Shown here piece by piece: positions 63,893 to 64,000 of a DNA stretch of 64,000 nucleotides (position 1 is its first letter; the number at the start of each line of letters is the position of its first letter). The DNA is taken from positions 66,662 to 130,661 of the forward strand of contig JACRPI010000005.1 of assembly GCA_016214075.1 (NCBI GenBank), given 5' to 3'. The position numbers and the translations under genes were made by a program. This stretch comes from Candidatus Woesearchaeota archaeon. GTDB taxonomy: Archaea; Nanobdellota; Nanobdellia; Woesearchaeales; DSVV01. The notes beneath the pieces were generated by a model. It was not told where the DNA came from. It saw only the letters and a list, made by a program, of their open reading frames with translations, and did no database searches.

Positions 63893-64000
63893 TTGGACAT
63901 AGAACGATTAAAAAAATTAAATGCATTGGCAGGTGAATTAAAACATCAGGGAATCGCGAGCAACCACGAAGATGCTGCGTTTTTGGCAGTAACAATGGTC
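63893..64000 (+). CDS. 5' end of a gene cut by the window edge
   Basis: Open frame from a TTG at 63893 (GGTGG about 6 bases upstream), running off the end: begins M/L-DIERLKKLNALAGELKHQ and continues GIASNHEDAAFLAVTMV. Helical, charged. An ATG at 63890 in another frame stops within 16 codons. Too short to assign a family. Confidence 0.5.
   Translation, partial: MDIERLKKLNALAGELKHQGIASNHEDAAFLAVTMV

Overview
The window looks archaeal, most likely from a DPANN-type (Woesearchaeota-like) genome; the lineage is an inference. Support: a TFIIB gene, an archaeal-length Lhr helicase, TATA boxes about 25 bases before many start codons (leaderless genes), prepilin-like N termini, and very large Asn-Thr/Ser-rich secreted proteins. 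I see no rRNA, tRNA or CRISPR array.

Layout. 0-1.3 kb: a nucleotidyltransferase with its own HTH domain and a palindromic operator, then an unknown gene. 1.3-20.6 kb: a surface-protein locus with two paralogous prepilin-like proteins, three large secreted or anchored proteins and a polytopic membrane protein. Three copies of a toxin-antitoxin unit are inserted in it: each PIN gene starts 3-4 nt after (or overlaps) the stop of an upstream secreted-protein gene and converges on a tiny antitoxin gene whose 3' end it overlaps. 20.8-26.6 kb: a duplicated-NTase/HEPN-like protein, a LamG protein, a SIMPL protein, an unknown helical protein and a small basic repeat protein. 26.8-37.4 kb: folC, then an HTH gene overlapping a 2885-residue repetitive surface protein. 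37.4-47.4 kb: a secreted unknown, a zinc ribbon, a HemK-like methyltransferase/kinase fusion, an HTH regulator, a cyclase-family enzyme, three virus-type proteins (ORF6N, BRO-N, RhuM), a DEAD-box helicase, TFB and a 56-residue basic protein. 47.6-56.4 kb: a CBS protein, small secreted genes, Lhr, a two-gene NTase toxin-antitoxin-like pair, rlmH, a VIT1-like transporter and endonuclease III. 56.6-64 kb: a surface protein with tandem Ig-like repeats, an OB-fold protein, a RelE-like pair, a lipoprotein operon and a gene cut by the window end.

Non-coding structure is the most unusual part. Four families recur. (1) Two-hairpin elements, one of which splits a duplicated gene and can be delimited to exactly 93 bp. 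(2) Hairpins with a constant GTCAGGGGGACCC leader and changing stem sequence. (3) An upstream element with 9-bp inverted arms 32-33 bp apart, placed directly before the TATA box of the lhr, ORF6N, BRO-N and RhuM genes and also near an HTH regulator gene. (4) A degenerate intergenic repeat carrying an ACACGCAC box. In addition, the NTase pair at 52.9-54.1 kb lies between two 87-bp copies of the 3' end of rlmH, which resembles site-specific integration at rlmH.
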